Shown here: positions 45,301-56,465 of the stretch, piece after piece
Position numbering within the stretch: position 1 is the stretch's first letter
Layout: each line of letters opens with the position of its first letter
Assembly: GCF_950023065.1 (NCBI RefSeq)
Contig: NC_088678.1
Coordinates: 14,126,580 to 14,190,579, forward strand
Length of the DNA: 64,000 nt
Direction of reading: 5' to 3'
Origin: Planococcus citri
Lineage: Eukaryota > Arthropoda > Insecta > Hemiptera > Pseudococcidae
Program-made: the position numbers and the translations under genes
Notes under the pieces: generated by a model
What the model was told of the DNA's origin: nothing
Database searches by the model: none
Seen by the model: the letters and a program-made list of their open reading frames with translations, nothing else

Positions 45301-46589
45301 GGACCCCCAGACCCCTCCCTTTTCGAGAAACCTCCCCGAAATTATACAATAAAAATAATTTTCTCAACTCCATGTGAACTGATTTTTTCACATTTTTAGT
45401 GTGTGTTGTAGACATTCATAAGTGGTATCCTCATCCCATGAAAATTTTCAACCCCCCTCCCAGCATATTTACCCCTCAAAATGGCGTTTTTTATGCATTT
45501 TAATAATGAAAATTGATAGGCACAATTGGATGTATTGTTGACCCCCCATCATAAAAGTAGCCGTATTTCAAGAATAGTGAAAATTGAGGGGGGCTGAGGC
45601 TCTGGAGAGGCTGTATGAGTGTAAAACAAAATCTGACTCAATATTGGTGCTCTGGAGGTTCGAATCATATGAAAACGATACCAATATCACGATGAATCAC
45701 CAAAGTAATTCTTTTCAAAAATGGTAAAATTTGTGGTGGGGGTCAGGGGGCTCTGGAGGGGGTTAGATGAATGTAGCAGAAAATCTGACGTCATATTCGT
45801 ACTCAGCGGTATCGAATCATGCGAAAACGACACCCTACTCATTAATGGTTATTTTTCCCAAAATTCTCATTTTATTATTTTTATTGTAATTTCAGAAAAG
45901 GCGAGGTTTCTCAAAAAGGGAGGGGTTTGGGGGTCTGAATCTTTCCACGCGTAAGTCTCTTAATGGTACCCACCTACCACGCAAATTTCAACCCTAAACA
46001 ACAACTTGCGTTGGATTTTTCCCCTTGTTTGGTATTTATAACCGGGGGGAGGTGAGTTCACCATTGTTGCGGGGGGGGGGTGGAAAATGGTCGTAATATA
46101 ATTCGTTGGAAAAGATATTCAATTCTGAACAATTTTTGTTACATATTGCAGATTTTTCTTCAACTTTGAAAATGTTCATTAAAAATGTGAAAAACATGAT
46201 ATTGATGTTTTGTGGAGGGGTATTTACAAAATTTGAGGGGGAAGGGTTGCTCCAAAACAAATTTTGATGAACTCAAATTGTAGATCTGATTTCAAGGAAC
46301 AATTTTTGTTCAATAATTTTTTTTGTACAACCCATAGATTAGGAGATACACGAATTTCAAATGTTGGGGGGTGGACCCTCGGAAAAGGGGGAGGGGAAAA
46401 AATAGGCATACAAGCTAAATTTATTCGCTTTAGTGTGTAGAACAAGAATCAATCATAAAATTGCTTTTAGCATGAATAGCGAGCGGGAGCTTTTTTTTGT
46501 AAAATTGAGACCTGACTACTAATGAAATCGAGTATATCCATAGGTCCATTTCCCCAGAACAACCACTTTCAGGTAGGGGGGTGAAAGTG

Positions 46590-47110
46590 GTGTCAATCGT
46601 TTGTGCTTCGTTTGTGTTCTTTTGTGCACTTCCTCTTCTTTTTTGTGCTCCCCCCCATGCCCCTCAATTTTTAAAAAAACATTTTGGTCGAAATGGTCGA
46701 CCTAGGGAAATGAAAATCGATGAAATCGACCACTTTGCATTAGGAGGGTGAAAGTGGGGTCAATCGTTTGTGCTTTGTTTGTGCTCTTTTGTGCACGTAC
46801 TCTTCTTTTTTGTGCTCCCCCCTGCCCTCAATTTTTGAAAAATCGTAGTGGTCGGCCTGGGGAAATGAAAATCGACCACTTTGCGTTAGGGGGGTGAAAA
46901 TGGTGTCAATCGTTTGTGCTTGGTTTGTGCTCTTTTGTGCACGTACTCTTTTTTTTGTGCTCCCTCCCTTCCATCTTTTTTTGAAAAATCATTTTGGTCA
47001 GCCTGTGTAAATGAAAATGGACCACGTTGTGTTAGAGGGGTAAAAATCGTGTCAATCGTTTGTGCTTCGTTTGTGCTTTTTTATGCACGTACCTACTCTT
47101 TTTTTGTCCC
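46590..47110 (-). repeat. 146-bp satellite units in the left arm
   Basis: GTCAATCGTTTGTGCT starts at 46592, 46759 (irregular) , 46905 and 47051, that is spacings of 167, 146 and 146. It is the same unit as 1187-1690 in opposite orientation, and is mirrored in the right arm at 49850-50350. Confidence 0.75.
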
Positions 47111-48137
47111 CCCCCCCCCTCCCCTCAATTTTTGAAAAACCGTCTTGGATCGATTACAGGGTGTTAGTCCAGTAAAATTTGCATCGAATAGGGAAAATCG
47201 AGGTGGCAAGCTGATTTTTGGTCTATTGGTCCATTTCGATGTCCTAAAAATGAATCCGAGGAGTCCCCTACTGTCCCGGGCGAGCTTCCCCCAAATTGTG
47301 GATCTTAGCCCCCCAAAATCGATTTTTGACCAAAATCTCAAAAAATATGGGCTCTAGCGCAAAAATGGTTGGAACAAAATATGTTGTTCTACGTCAAATT
47401 TTCTATCAGATGAGCCATGGCACTTCGAACATAAGGCGGTTTGGAGTAGCGCCATAACGTTGATGTTTAATAATGATCGTAATATTTTTTGTAGATCCCA
47501 AGCCCTCCAAAAATTTTTTCCAACCCATCTTCTGTAATATTGGTCCAGTTGGAAAAATTCTGCAATTGTCATGTCCTAGTTCATGCACATTTAATTTTAA
47601 ATCAAAGTACAGCTTAACATCAGCCTCTCCCTCCACCCGCTCACATTTTTTCCTTCTGTTCTGTACAATTGAAGCCCATATGAACGTAATTTAATAGCCC
47701 AAGAAAATCGGTGAAAAAAAATTAGGCCATTGGGAAACTCTCAGGGGCAAGCGAATTTTGGTACATTGTCCTATTTTTATACCAAGAACACTAGCCCTAG
47801 GGTGTACCCACCTGTCCCGGATGAGCTTTCCCCAAATTGGGGAATTCAGCCTCGTAAGTAAGGCTTTGCAGTCAACCAAATATGTGAATTTTTCATTTTT
47901 GAATACGACTTACGAGTCATGATAGATAATTATGAAATACTCGTACAATGTTCCTTAAATCATTTTTGACCTCACTCAGGTGTAGTAAAATAAATTATGA
48001 CTTCAAATCATTCAAAGTTGAAAATACCCCTCCTCACCCACCACACAAATGTTGCAGTTACCAAACGAGTGACCTCAATTACAAATAATGAATACAAAAA
48101 AAATGTATGTGGGAGGGGGGAGGGGCTGATGTTAAGC

Positions 48138-49103
48138 CAGGGATGATGCCCTGAACGATTTTTTTTCAGGTTTCAGGTCCCGGGGCTTGGGCTTTCAATC
48201 AAAAATTTATTAGGTCTTGGGCTTGGATTTGGGCCCATGAAACTTTGGGTTTAGGTTTCAGGGCTCAGTGTCCAGGGCTTGAATGAAGTGTTCAGGGCTT
48301 TCCGGGGCTTTTTGGGGCTTGAAATTGCAATTTTAGTGAAGAATAAAGTAAAATCTTATTTGATTTTCTGTTGAAAAAAAATAACATTTTAAGGGCAGAT
48401 TCCGATTGCTTTTTTCAAAATTATTTGAATGGAACTGCTTTTTTAAAATCAGAATTGAATTTTTTTGTAGTTTTTAATTACTGTCCAAATTTTTTCTATT
48501 TTCAAGTGTCATTTTTCAAATAACAATGAACTACCTACAGAATATATATACCTACTGTACCAAAATACCAAAAACCCCTTAAAATATTAAACTTTTTGCT
48601 GAAGTTCTGAATTTTTTCTTGAAAATGATCTTTTTTGACTATTGAGATGCACTGAACGGTAATTAAATTACAATAGAAATTTACAAAATTCACACAAGCC
48701 CTGATCACAGTTTGGGTTTTGGGGCTCACGTTCTGGGCTTGGGAATATAAATAATGTACCAAAAACCCCTTGAAAGTTGGAATATTAAACTTCTTGCGGA
48801 AGTTGTGAACTTTTTTTTTTGAAAATCATCATTTTTGACTTTTGAGATGCACAGAACGGTAATTACAATAGAAATTTACAAAATTTACAAGCCCCAAAAA
48901 GCCCCAAAAAGCCCTGATCACAGTTTGGGTTTCGGGGCTCACGTTCTGGGCTTGCTTTTCAGAGGAAAAGGTTTTGAGCTTTGGGCCAGGGCTTTGTAGG
49001 TTACAGTTTTTAAGGTTTTGGGGCTTGAACATTCGGGCTGCAAGGAAATAATCGTGGCCTTTTCGGGTTTTGGATCCTGGTCCTGAGCCGGGCCTCATCC
49101 CTG
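48138..49103. mobile_element. 966-bp hAT-type element with 8-bp duplication
   Basis: CAGGGATGATGCCC at 48138 and GGGCCTCATCCCTG ending at 49103 are inverted ends. TGTTAAGC flanks both sides (48130-48137, 49104-49111). The opposite arm of the inverted repeat (47607-47616) shows the uninterrupted site, as GCTTAACA read in reverse. CAGGG ends with 8-bp duplications are typical of hAT. The interior is G/T-rich (GGGGCTTGGGCTT words) and has an internal direct duplication (48540-48740 and 48755-48930). No transposase. Confidence 0.82.
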
Positions 49104-51280
49104 TGTTAAGCTGTACTTTGATTTAAAATTAAATGTACACGAACTAGGACATGACAATTGCAGAATTTTTCCAACTGGACCAATATTACAGAGGATGGGT
49201 AGGAAAATTTTTTTGGAGGGGTTGGGATCTACAAAGGGGGAGAATTGGTCACACTACGTTGAAATTGGCGTTTGAAACTCGTATAAACATTCCATTCGAT
49301 GTTTTTACATGTTTTAGTGCATTTCAATTCACCTCATGTATGTATATCGGCAAACAACTGAATGGTGAGGGGGTGGGGGAGGAGTGGCGCTGTGGTCCAC
49401 TCTGCACTTGAGAAAAACAAAGAGAACCCCCCCCCCCATACCATTTTTGAATGATTAAAAATATTACGATCATTATTAAACATCAACGTTATGGCGCTAC
49501 TCCAAACCGCCTTATGTTCGAAGTGCCATGGCTCATCTGATAGAAAATTTGACGTAGAACAACATATTTTGTTCCAACCATTTTTGCGCTAGAGCCCATA
49601 TTTTTTGAGATTTTGGTCAAAAATCGATTTTGGGGGGCTAAGATCCACAATTTGGGGGAAGCTCGCCCGGGACAGTAGGGGACTCCTCGGATTCATTTTT
49701 AGGACATCGAAATGGACCAATAGACCAAAAATCAGCTTGCCACCTCGATTTTCCCTATTCGATGCAAATTTTACTGGACTAACACCCTGTAATCGATCCA
49801 AGACGGTTTTTCAAAAATTGAGGGGAGGGGGGGGGGACAAAAAAAGAGTAGGTACGTGCATAAAAAAGCACAAACGAAGCACAAACGATTGACACGATTT
49901 TTACCCCTCTAACACAACGTGGTCCATTTTCATTTACACAGGCTGACCAAAATGATTTTTCAAAAAAAGATGGAAGGGAGGGAGCACAAAAAAAAGAGTA
50001 CGTGCACAAAAGAGCACAAACCAAGCACAAACGATTGACACCATTTTCACCCCCCTAACGCAAAGTGGTCGATTTTCATTTCCCCAGGCCGACCACTACG
50101 ATTTTTCAAAAATTGAGGGCAGGGGGGAGCACAAAAAAGAAGAGTACGTGCACAAAAGAGCACAAACAAAGCACAAACGATTGACCCCACTTTCACCCTC
50201 CTAATGCAAAGTGGTCGATTTCATCGATTTTCATTTCCCTAGGTCGACCATTTCGACCAAAATGTTTTTTTAAAAATTGAGGGGCATGGGGGGGAGCACA
50301 AAAAAGAAGAGGAAGTGCACAAAAGAACACAAACGAAGCACAAACGATTGACACCACTTTCACCCCCCTACCTGAAAGTGGTTGTTCTGGGGAAATGGAC
50401 CTATGGATATACTCGATTTCATTAGTAGTCAGGTCTCAATTTTACAAAAAAAAGCTCCCGCTCGCTATTCATGCTAAAAGCAATTTTATGATTGATTCTT
50501 GTTCTACACACTAAAGCGAATAAATTTAGCTTGTATGCCTATTTTTTCCCCTCCCCCTTTTCCGAGGGTCCACCCCCCAACATTTGAAATTCGTGTATCT
50601 CCTAATCTATGGGTTGTACAAAAAAAATTATTGAACAAAAATTGTTCCTTGAAATCAGATCTACAATTTGAGTTCATCAAAATTTGTTTTGGAGCAACCC
50701 TTCCCCCTCAAATTTTGTAAATACCCCTCCACAAAACATCAATATCATGTTTTTCACATTTTTAATGAACATTTTCAAAGTTGAAGAAAAATCTGCAATA
50801 TGTAACAAAAATTGTTCAGAATTGAATATCTTTTCCAACGAATTATATTACGACCATTTTCCACCCCCCCCCCCCCCCGCAACAATGGTGAACTCACCTC
50901 CCCCCGGTTATAAATACCAAACAAGGGAAAAAATCCAACGCAAGTTGTTGTTTAGGGTTGAAATTTGCGTGGTAGGTGGGTACCATTAAGAGACTTACGC
51001 GTGGAAAGATTCAGACCCCCAAACCCCTCCCTTTTTGAGAAACCTCGCCTTTTCTGAAATTACAATAAAAATAATAAAATGAGAATTTTGGGAAAAATAA
51101 CCATTAATGAGTAGGTTGTCGTTTTCGCATGATTCGATACCGCTGAGTACGAATATGACGTCGGGGAGCACAAAAAAGAAGAGGAAGTGCACAAAAGAAC
51201 ACAAACGAAGCACAAACGATTGACACCACTTTCAACCCCCTACCTGAAAGTGGTCGTTCTGGGGAAATGGACCTTATATC

Positions 51281-51619
51281 CATCGATATTACACTAAATG
51301 GATACCCAGCAAGTCCATTTACCCCGCGTCAATGAACAACGACGTAGCTTAGGGGCTTATTTGGTTATTGATGCGACTTTTTTCTGCGCATGGTATCTGA
51401 TTGGTTAATTTTGATTTTGAATTCAAATTTGGTGGCCACGTAGATCCGCGTAAATTTGAAGTTGATCGCGTCTTCCCCCTTGCAAAACGTTTCGATGGAC
51501 ATCACTTGCGCCGAACGGATGCGCCTCAATAACCTCACCTTTCCCCTGTGAATTTCGTGAGCACTGCATTTCCCACCCGCCTCTCTATACGCTGTGTATC
51601 CATTTAGTGTAATATCTAT
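51281..51619. mobile_element. Second copy of the 329-bp hAT MITE
   Basis: CATCGATATTACACTAAATG at 51281 is mirrored by ATTTAGTGTAATATCTATG ending at 51619 (one base changed). Reverse orientation relative to 44229-44557. Flanking 8-mers do not match. Confidence 0.7.
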
Positions 51620-51659
51620 GAGTGTATCCGATTTCTACATGCAAAGTGAACGCACCCCA

Positions 51660-52403
51660 GGGTAGCTATTCCTCAAATTTCGGTAAGCGTGATAAGCCAG
51701 TTATGATGGTTAAGTTCCGCAAATAACGTTCAGCATTAACATTTACTATCACCCTGCTATCACACTTATCGGTAGACGTTAACTGATGAGTAGCCACAAG
51801 TTTTCGGAATAATGGAATGGGCACTACTCATACCATCATAAACTATTTTCATATTTTTGAATTGAACCAACATTTTTAATCCGTATTTTGTATTTTCATC
51901 ATTTGCTAAAGGTGCGTTCATGATTGTCTGTAACTAACCGTAATAAAAGTTACGGTCTGTTACGGAAAAGTAAAATAACAAGAATTCTTATGGCGTAGTT
52001 CACATTGTCCGTAACCGTAACTTTTTGTTTTACAGAAAAGAACAAAGAAAATTACAGAAAAGTAAAAAATTTTTTACTTTTCTGTAACAGGCCGTAAGAG
52101 TTACGGACAATCATAAACGCACCTTAATACTTTAGGTGCCATAGCAAAATTACATTTTAATCAAAATAGTTGAAAAATCGCAATTAAAACAAAATGAAGC
52201 AATAAAGAAACTTCATTTACGTACATCTCCAAGACCGCAACCATTAGTTTTTTAGCTTAATTTTGGAGTTAACGCGAGTAAATGTAAGTAAGTTACCGAC
52301 ATGTTACCGATCTGTAACTGTGGTAACTGCGTTTGTTAACCGTTTTGAAACTCTCATAACTCGCTTATCACACATACCGAAATTTCAGGAATAGCTACCC
52401 TGG
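51660..52403. mobile_element. TIR element, CAGGGTAGCTATTCC ends
   Basis: CAGGGTAGCTATTCCTCAAA at the left and its near-complement (GGAATAGCTACCCTG) at the right, with shared AAATTTCGGTA next to each end. It contains a nested MITE at 51909-52127. Confidence 0.6.
51909..52127. mobile_element. 219-bp MITE, AAGGTGCGTTCATGATTGTC ends
   Basis: AAGGTGCGTTCATGATTGTC and GACAATCATAAACGCACCTT are inverted ends, with GTAACT/AGTTAC pairs inside making a long hairpin. No coding. Duplication unclear. Confidence 0.65.
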
Positions 52404-53266
52404 GCCCCTATTCTTGAAATTCTTTATCCCCGTTATTCGTGCAATTTGTGTTATTTTTTTTGTATAGGGGTATTCTTGAAATTCTTTATGGTGGGTTATC
52501 TGTCGCTATCTGTGCAATAAATAGCGCGGATAGCGAGATCAAAAAGGTGTCGTTATGAGCGTTATGAGTGTTATTTCTTGTAAAGACAGTTGGCTATGAG
52601 AAAATTTCTGTGCAGAAAGTGGAGTCGTCCAGTGTATAGACACTGTACCTGTGCCCTCCGGGTAAGACACCGAACTGCAGGTAACGGGGAAAAGGGACGG
52701 TAGTAAAATCTTGTGTCATGCCAATTTCTCCCGCTGGGTGATTTTGGCTGCGCTGTACGTCAGTTTGCAGGCAACGGGGAAGAGGGATGGTAGTGATGCT
52801 CTTGGCTGCGCGCGCTGTACTTCGCAGTTCGCATGGTACTTCGTTCAAGAATTCGACACCAGCGCAGCCAAAAGCACCCAGCGGGATAAATTGGCATGAC
52901 ACACGTAATTCAGCGAAGATGGCTGCCAGTTCGTTGTCTTCCCGCAGGTACAGTGTCTATAGTCCAGTGAAAATGTGATAAGCTAAGGAGATCTTGAATT
53001 TTAGAAATTTCAGCTCAGCTTAAACTCAATTTTTACTCCAGTTTTGAAGTTTAGGGTCTGATTAAAGTGGAAAATGTTGTAAGGATTCATAGAGGTGAAA
53101 AATAAATGCTTTTATAAACTATTTTTAGCACGCAAAATTTTTGTTAAAAATTTTTTTCAAGAATACCATTTTTAGATAACCTTGATTACACTAATAACGA
53201 CAATTTTGGGATAACTCAAATTGCACAAATAACAGGGATAAAGAATTTCAAGAATAGGCGCCCTGG
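52404..53266. mobile_element. TIR element, GCCCCTATTCTTGAAATTC ends
   Basis: The left CCTATTCTTGAAATTCTTTA and right TAAAGAATTTCAAGAATAGG ends are inverted. The left end is partly repeated at 52469-52495. It contains a GC-rich nested palindrome (52626-52975) with ACAGTGTCTATA ends and CCAGCGGGA/TCCCGCTGG arms. The 102-residue frame at 52594-52902 belongs to that palindrome. Confidence 0.6.
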
Positions 53267-53656
53267 TTTGTCAAATTGATAAAATTTATCAACATATATT
53301 TGGTTGCATGGAAAGTCAAATATATTAGATCATGTAAACGCTCTGATAATCTAGGTTTTTTTCCAAATATTCAACGTTTTGTTGATCGATGACACCAATT
53401 CTGAAAATAGAAATTATTTATATTTTCAGAATTATTTTCAGAGTTGTGTCTATGGTGTCTCCGATCAACAAAACGTTAAAAATTTGAGAAAGACATCATC
53501 AGAGCGTCCACACAACCGAGTATGTTTGATTAAATTCAATCTTATTTGACAAATCAAGTTTGTCAAAAATATATTGGATCATGTGTACGCTCCTATTGAT
53601 GATCTCATTTTATCATGAGTATTGGACAAAGATTCAATACAAACGTAATTACCTTT

Positions 53657-54046
53657 ACCTCAAGGGGCGTACACATGATCCAATATATTTGACAAACTCG
53701 ATTTGTCAAATCAAATTGAATTTAATCAAACATATTCGGTTGTGTGGACGCTCTGATGATGTCTTTCTCAAATTTTTAACGTTTTGTTGATCGGAGACAC
53801 CATAGAACTCTGAAAATAATTCTGAAAATATAAATAATTTCTATTTTCAGAATTGGTGTCATCGATCAACAAAACGTTGAAAATTTGGAAAAAAAACTTA
53901 AATTATCAGAGCGTTTACATGATCTAATATATTTGACTTTCCATGCAACCAAATATATGTTGATTATATGTTGATAAATTTTATCAACGATGTCAATTTG
54001 ACAAACCTGGTTTGTCAAATATATTGGATCGTGTATACGCCCCTTC
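53657..54046. mobile_element. MITE related to the 3077 family
   Basis: GGGGCGTACACATGATCCAA at the left and TTGGATCGTGTATACGCCCC at the right are inverted ends. Internal sequence (TCGGTTGTGTGGACGCTCTG, ATCGATCAACAAAACGTTGA) matches 3077-3430. Flanks CAA and TTC give no duplication. Confidence 0.7.
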
Positions 54047-54196
54047 ATATCAGAATTATAGTAGGATATAATTTGATAAGATTTCAATGTCTGTTAATTG
54101 CCGCGATTTTCCAAGATTTGTACCTTCATTGGTACCTAGCAGAGCTGAAAACAGTTATGCTAACTGCTAACCAGTATCTGGTTGAAATACCAGCTG

Positions 54197-54942
54197 AACC
54201 CTAGTGGTTGGTATTGATTTGATTCTGGTATAGATAGTAGCATATACTTAGCAAGCACAACCAGATTTTTTTCGCACTTAGTCTGCGCAGGCACCCCAAA
54301 ACTTGATAATGCGCAAGTGGGAGGAGTTACGCTTTGACACCTGTGGTTCATATGTGTGATTAACATTTGACAGTGAACTATAGTGAGCTACTAGCAAGAA
54401 GCGAGAATTTACAGTATGGGTACAGTAGTTACCCGCTGTCAGCAAGTACCATTTTCTGCTCTGGTACCTAGCTTATTTATTAAAAGAGGTTGCATTTGTT
54501 ACATAGGTACTTAGTACCTTTTATAATTATAAAAATAATTTTTAAAACTGCTCCAAAATTAACTCCAGTTGATTTTGTGGGTTTCATCAGGATACTTACG
54601 TTATTTCCATCTAGCTTAGGTATGTAATTTCGTTCAAATCGGAGAGTGCCAATCCAAGAGGTGCCCTTCCCTTGCAAGTGGGAGAACTTTGGGCATCGAG
54701 GAAAACATTTGAAAAAAAGAAAAAAAAAACCTGTGTAAAATTTTTTTTGGTTTATTATTGAATACCTAGTAATAAGTGGCTACAAAATGATGGCATAATT
54801 GAAAACTGATCTAAGGAAAATGTGTTTTTTTTTTTTAGGAACTGATAAGAATTCTTATTCAAAACTCGAAAATGAGTAGTTCAAACGAATTTATCATCAA
54901 TAAGATAAGAATTTTTTAATAATATGAATCGTAAACTAAATT
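54197..54942 (+). repeat. Duplicated upstream region of LRR member 3
   Basis: Begins TGAACCCTAGTGGTTGGTAT, as does 60860 upstream of member 4, which marks the left border of the recent tandem duplication. Both include AGGTGCCCTTCCCTTGCAAG and a shared promoter-proximal TTTTTTAATAATATGAATCG. No exon is seen here. Confidence 0.75.
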
Positions 54943-56465
54943 ATGATCAATAACATTGTAAAGTACATTACAGGTGAGTAAATTACACCAACATCACCTC
55001 GGGAATATCTATAAAATTAATTTAAAAAAAAAATAAATCAGGTAATCATTTATTTATTCGAAGGCTTTATATTTCTTGCAATCCACCTGGAAAAGAATTC
55101 CGTGTTGACTGATAAAATTGGTAATTGCGAAGTTGGAAAAAATGATCGGGGAATACTGATAGCGAATTGTAAGAAGACCGGAATCAACAGCATTCCTCAG
55201 AATCTCGGTGCAAATATTGAAGTAGGTTGATTTTTTCATTTATTGGCACTTGAATTTACATATACCTATCCTATAAGTGAAACATTGTGTTTTAAACTTT
55301 GTACGGAGCTAAATTGGAGTTTTCCATTCTAGGCTTTAGATATCTCAGATAACACAAATATGGCTCTAAATAAAGATGATCTAAAGGGCTATCCGGATAT
55401 ACTGGCATTCACTATGATAGATATGCTACATATCACATCGCTTCCTGACGGATTTTTTCAATACACTAAAGATCTCAGAATGATCAACATCACCGGTACA
55501 CGGATAACCAATTTGAATGAAATACCATCATCTGTGATAGACTTTAATTATTCGCGCTGTAATTTCGAATACGTTAAACTTCCTCAATTAGAGAACGTGG
55601 AAAAAGTTACTTTGAGAAATTGCACAAAATTGAAAAAAATTCCAGATTTACCTATCACAGCTCCTTTGAGATATCTTGATCTGAAAGGTTGCTCTTTAAT
55701 TGAAGCCAATTATTCGCAAGTTGCGGCGTTTTGTCTGCTCGAATTGCTTTTAATCCAGTCGGTGGATATCTCAACTCCAGATCACCTCGAAAGGTGTTGT
55801 GGCTTGCTCAAATGGTCAAGAATGCACGACTTTAAGAGAGGTTTTAGAAATCAGAAATGTAATGGATCTGTCGACGGTTGCTTACGTGCATATCAAAAAC
55901 CTGAAGATTGTAAGTATAATTAGTAACCTGACCTGATGACAGAATTTGAAAGTGTACTTCTAGGATAGAAAATTGTTGAAAGGGATTTTCCACCAGTCTT
56001 ATCAATGTTAACATTTATTCCAGTTGGTAAAACTACCGTATTTGACTTCAACATAGACCAAGCATCGAAAGACGCGTATGCTGATTGTTGGAGAGCAATA
56101 TACAGGAGGCGATTTTTTATTATCTTGGGCTTGATACTGATTGCTCTGCTTCTTTTAGCATTTGGAGGTTTAATTTTGTTTTTTATCGTCAAAGCTAAAA
56201 TGAAGGCTCGCAAGTACATACCTACCAAATTACCTATCCTAACTCGAAGTATTACCATGTTTACGTGATGGAATTCATCCTACCTATAATTACATGAGTT
56301 CACAAGTACCTACCTAACTGATATCGGTGCCTGTTTGCAGGTAAACAACAACAAGAAAATGATGCTTTGTCTCCTGACGAAGTGGAAGCAGAAAGTGAAC
56401 CAGAAGCTGGGAGTATAACTGATGCAGAAGCTGAATCGACGAAGAGTGCCAGTGACGAGGGATGA
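54943..56465 (+). CDS. LRR single-pass membrane protein (plus-strand member 3)
   Basis: Exons 54943-54973, 55064-55221, 55333-55909, 56024-56209 and 56341-56465 join in phases 1, 0, 1, 1 to 358 residues. The layout equals member 2: signal MINNIVKYIT and FIFLAIHLEK, the cap with NCEVG and ANCKKTGINSIP, LRRs (LRMINITGTRITNLNEIP, VEKVTLRNCTKLKKIP, LRYLDLKGCSL), then CCGLLKW, a membrane segment at about residues 286-311 (FFIILGLILIALLLLAF, then GGLILFFIV) and an acidic tail. The donor of intron 4 is GCAAGT (56210-56211) where both sister genes have GTAAGT, so this is a GC-AG intron. If it is not spliced, the tail would be KYIPTKLPILTRSITMFT and stop. Exons 1-3 are close to member 4. Function unknown. 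Confidence 0.82.

Larger units (their letters stand above)
45785..51165. repeat. Giant inverted repeat, arms ~1.8 kb
   Basis: The left arm (45785 to about 47630) and right arm (about 49104 to 51165, plus a short degenerate piece before 48138) are near-perfect reverse complements, for example CTGACGTCATATTCG at 45787 against its inverse at 51152. The arms contain three to four units of the 146-bp satellite. The right arm alone has a ~200-bp insert at about 49240-49450 and the hAT element at 48138-49103. Frames such as 47093-47341/49605-49892 appear in both arms and are not genes. Confidence 0.8.
43513..53590. mobile_element. MITE of the 3077 family split by later insertions
   Basis: The left end GGCTGGTACACACAATCCAA at 43513 and the rest from 53266 to 53590 together make one copy of the 3077-3430 MITE in reverse order. 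It is interrupted twice: by 43545-44093, and at its central CAAACCAGG|TTTG point by the 9.1-kb composite 44118-53266. Right-hand words (TTGATAAAATTTATC, ATGGAAAGTCAAATATATTA) match the 3077 copy. Confidence 0.6.

Noticed and set aside
46036..46445. Frames repeated at 44832-45277 and 50499-50989
   Set aside because: They sit in three copies of an inverted-repeat module, with homopolymer-C changes and no protein-like constraint.
52594..52902. GC-rich 102-residue frame as a gene
   Set aside because: It lies entirely within a nested palindromic element whose arms explain the GC content and the opposing frames.
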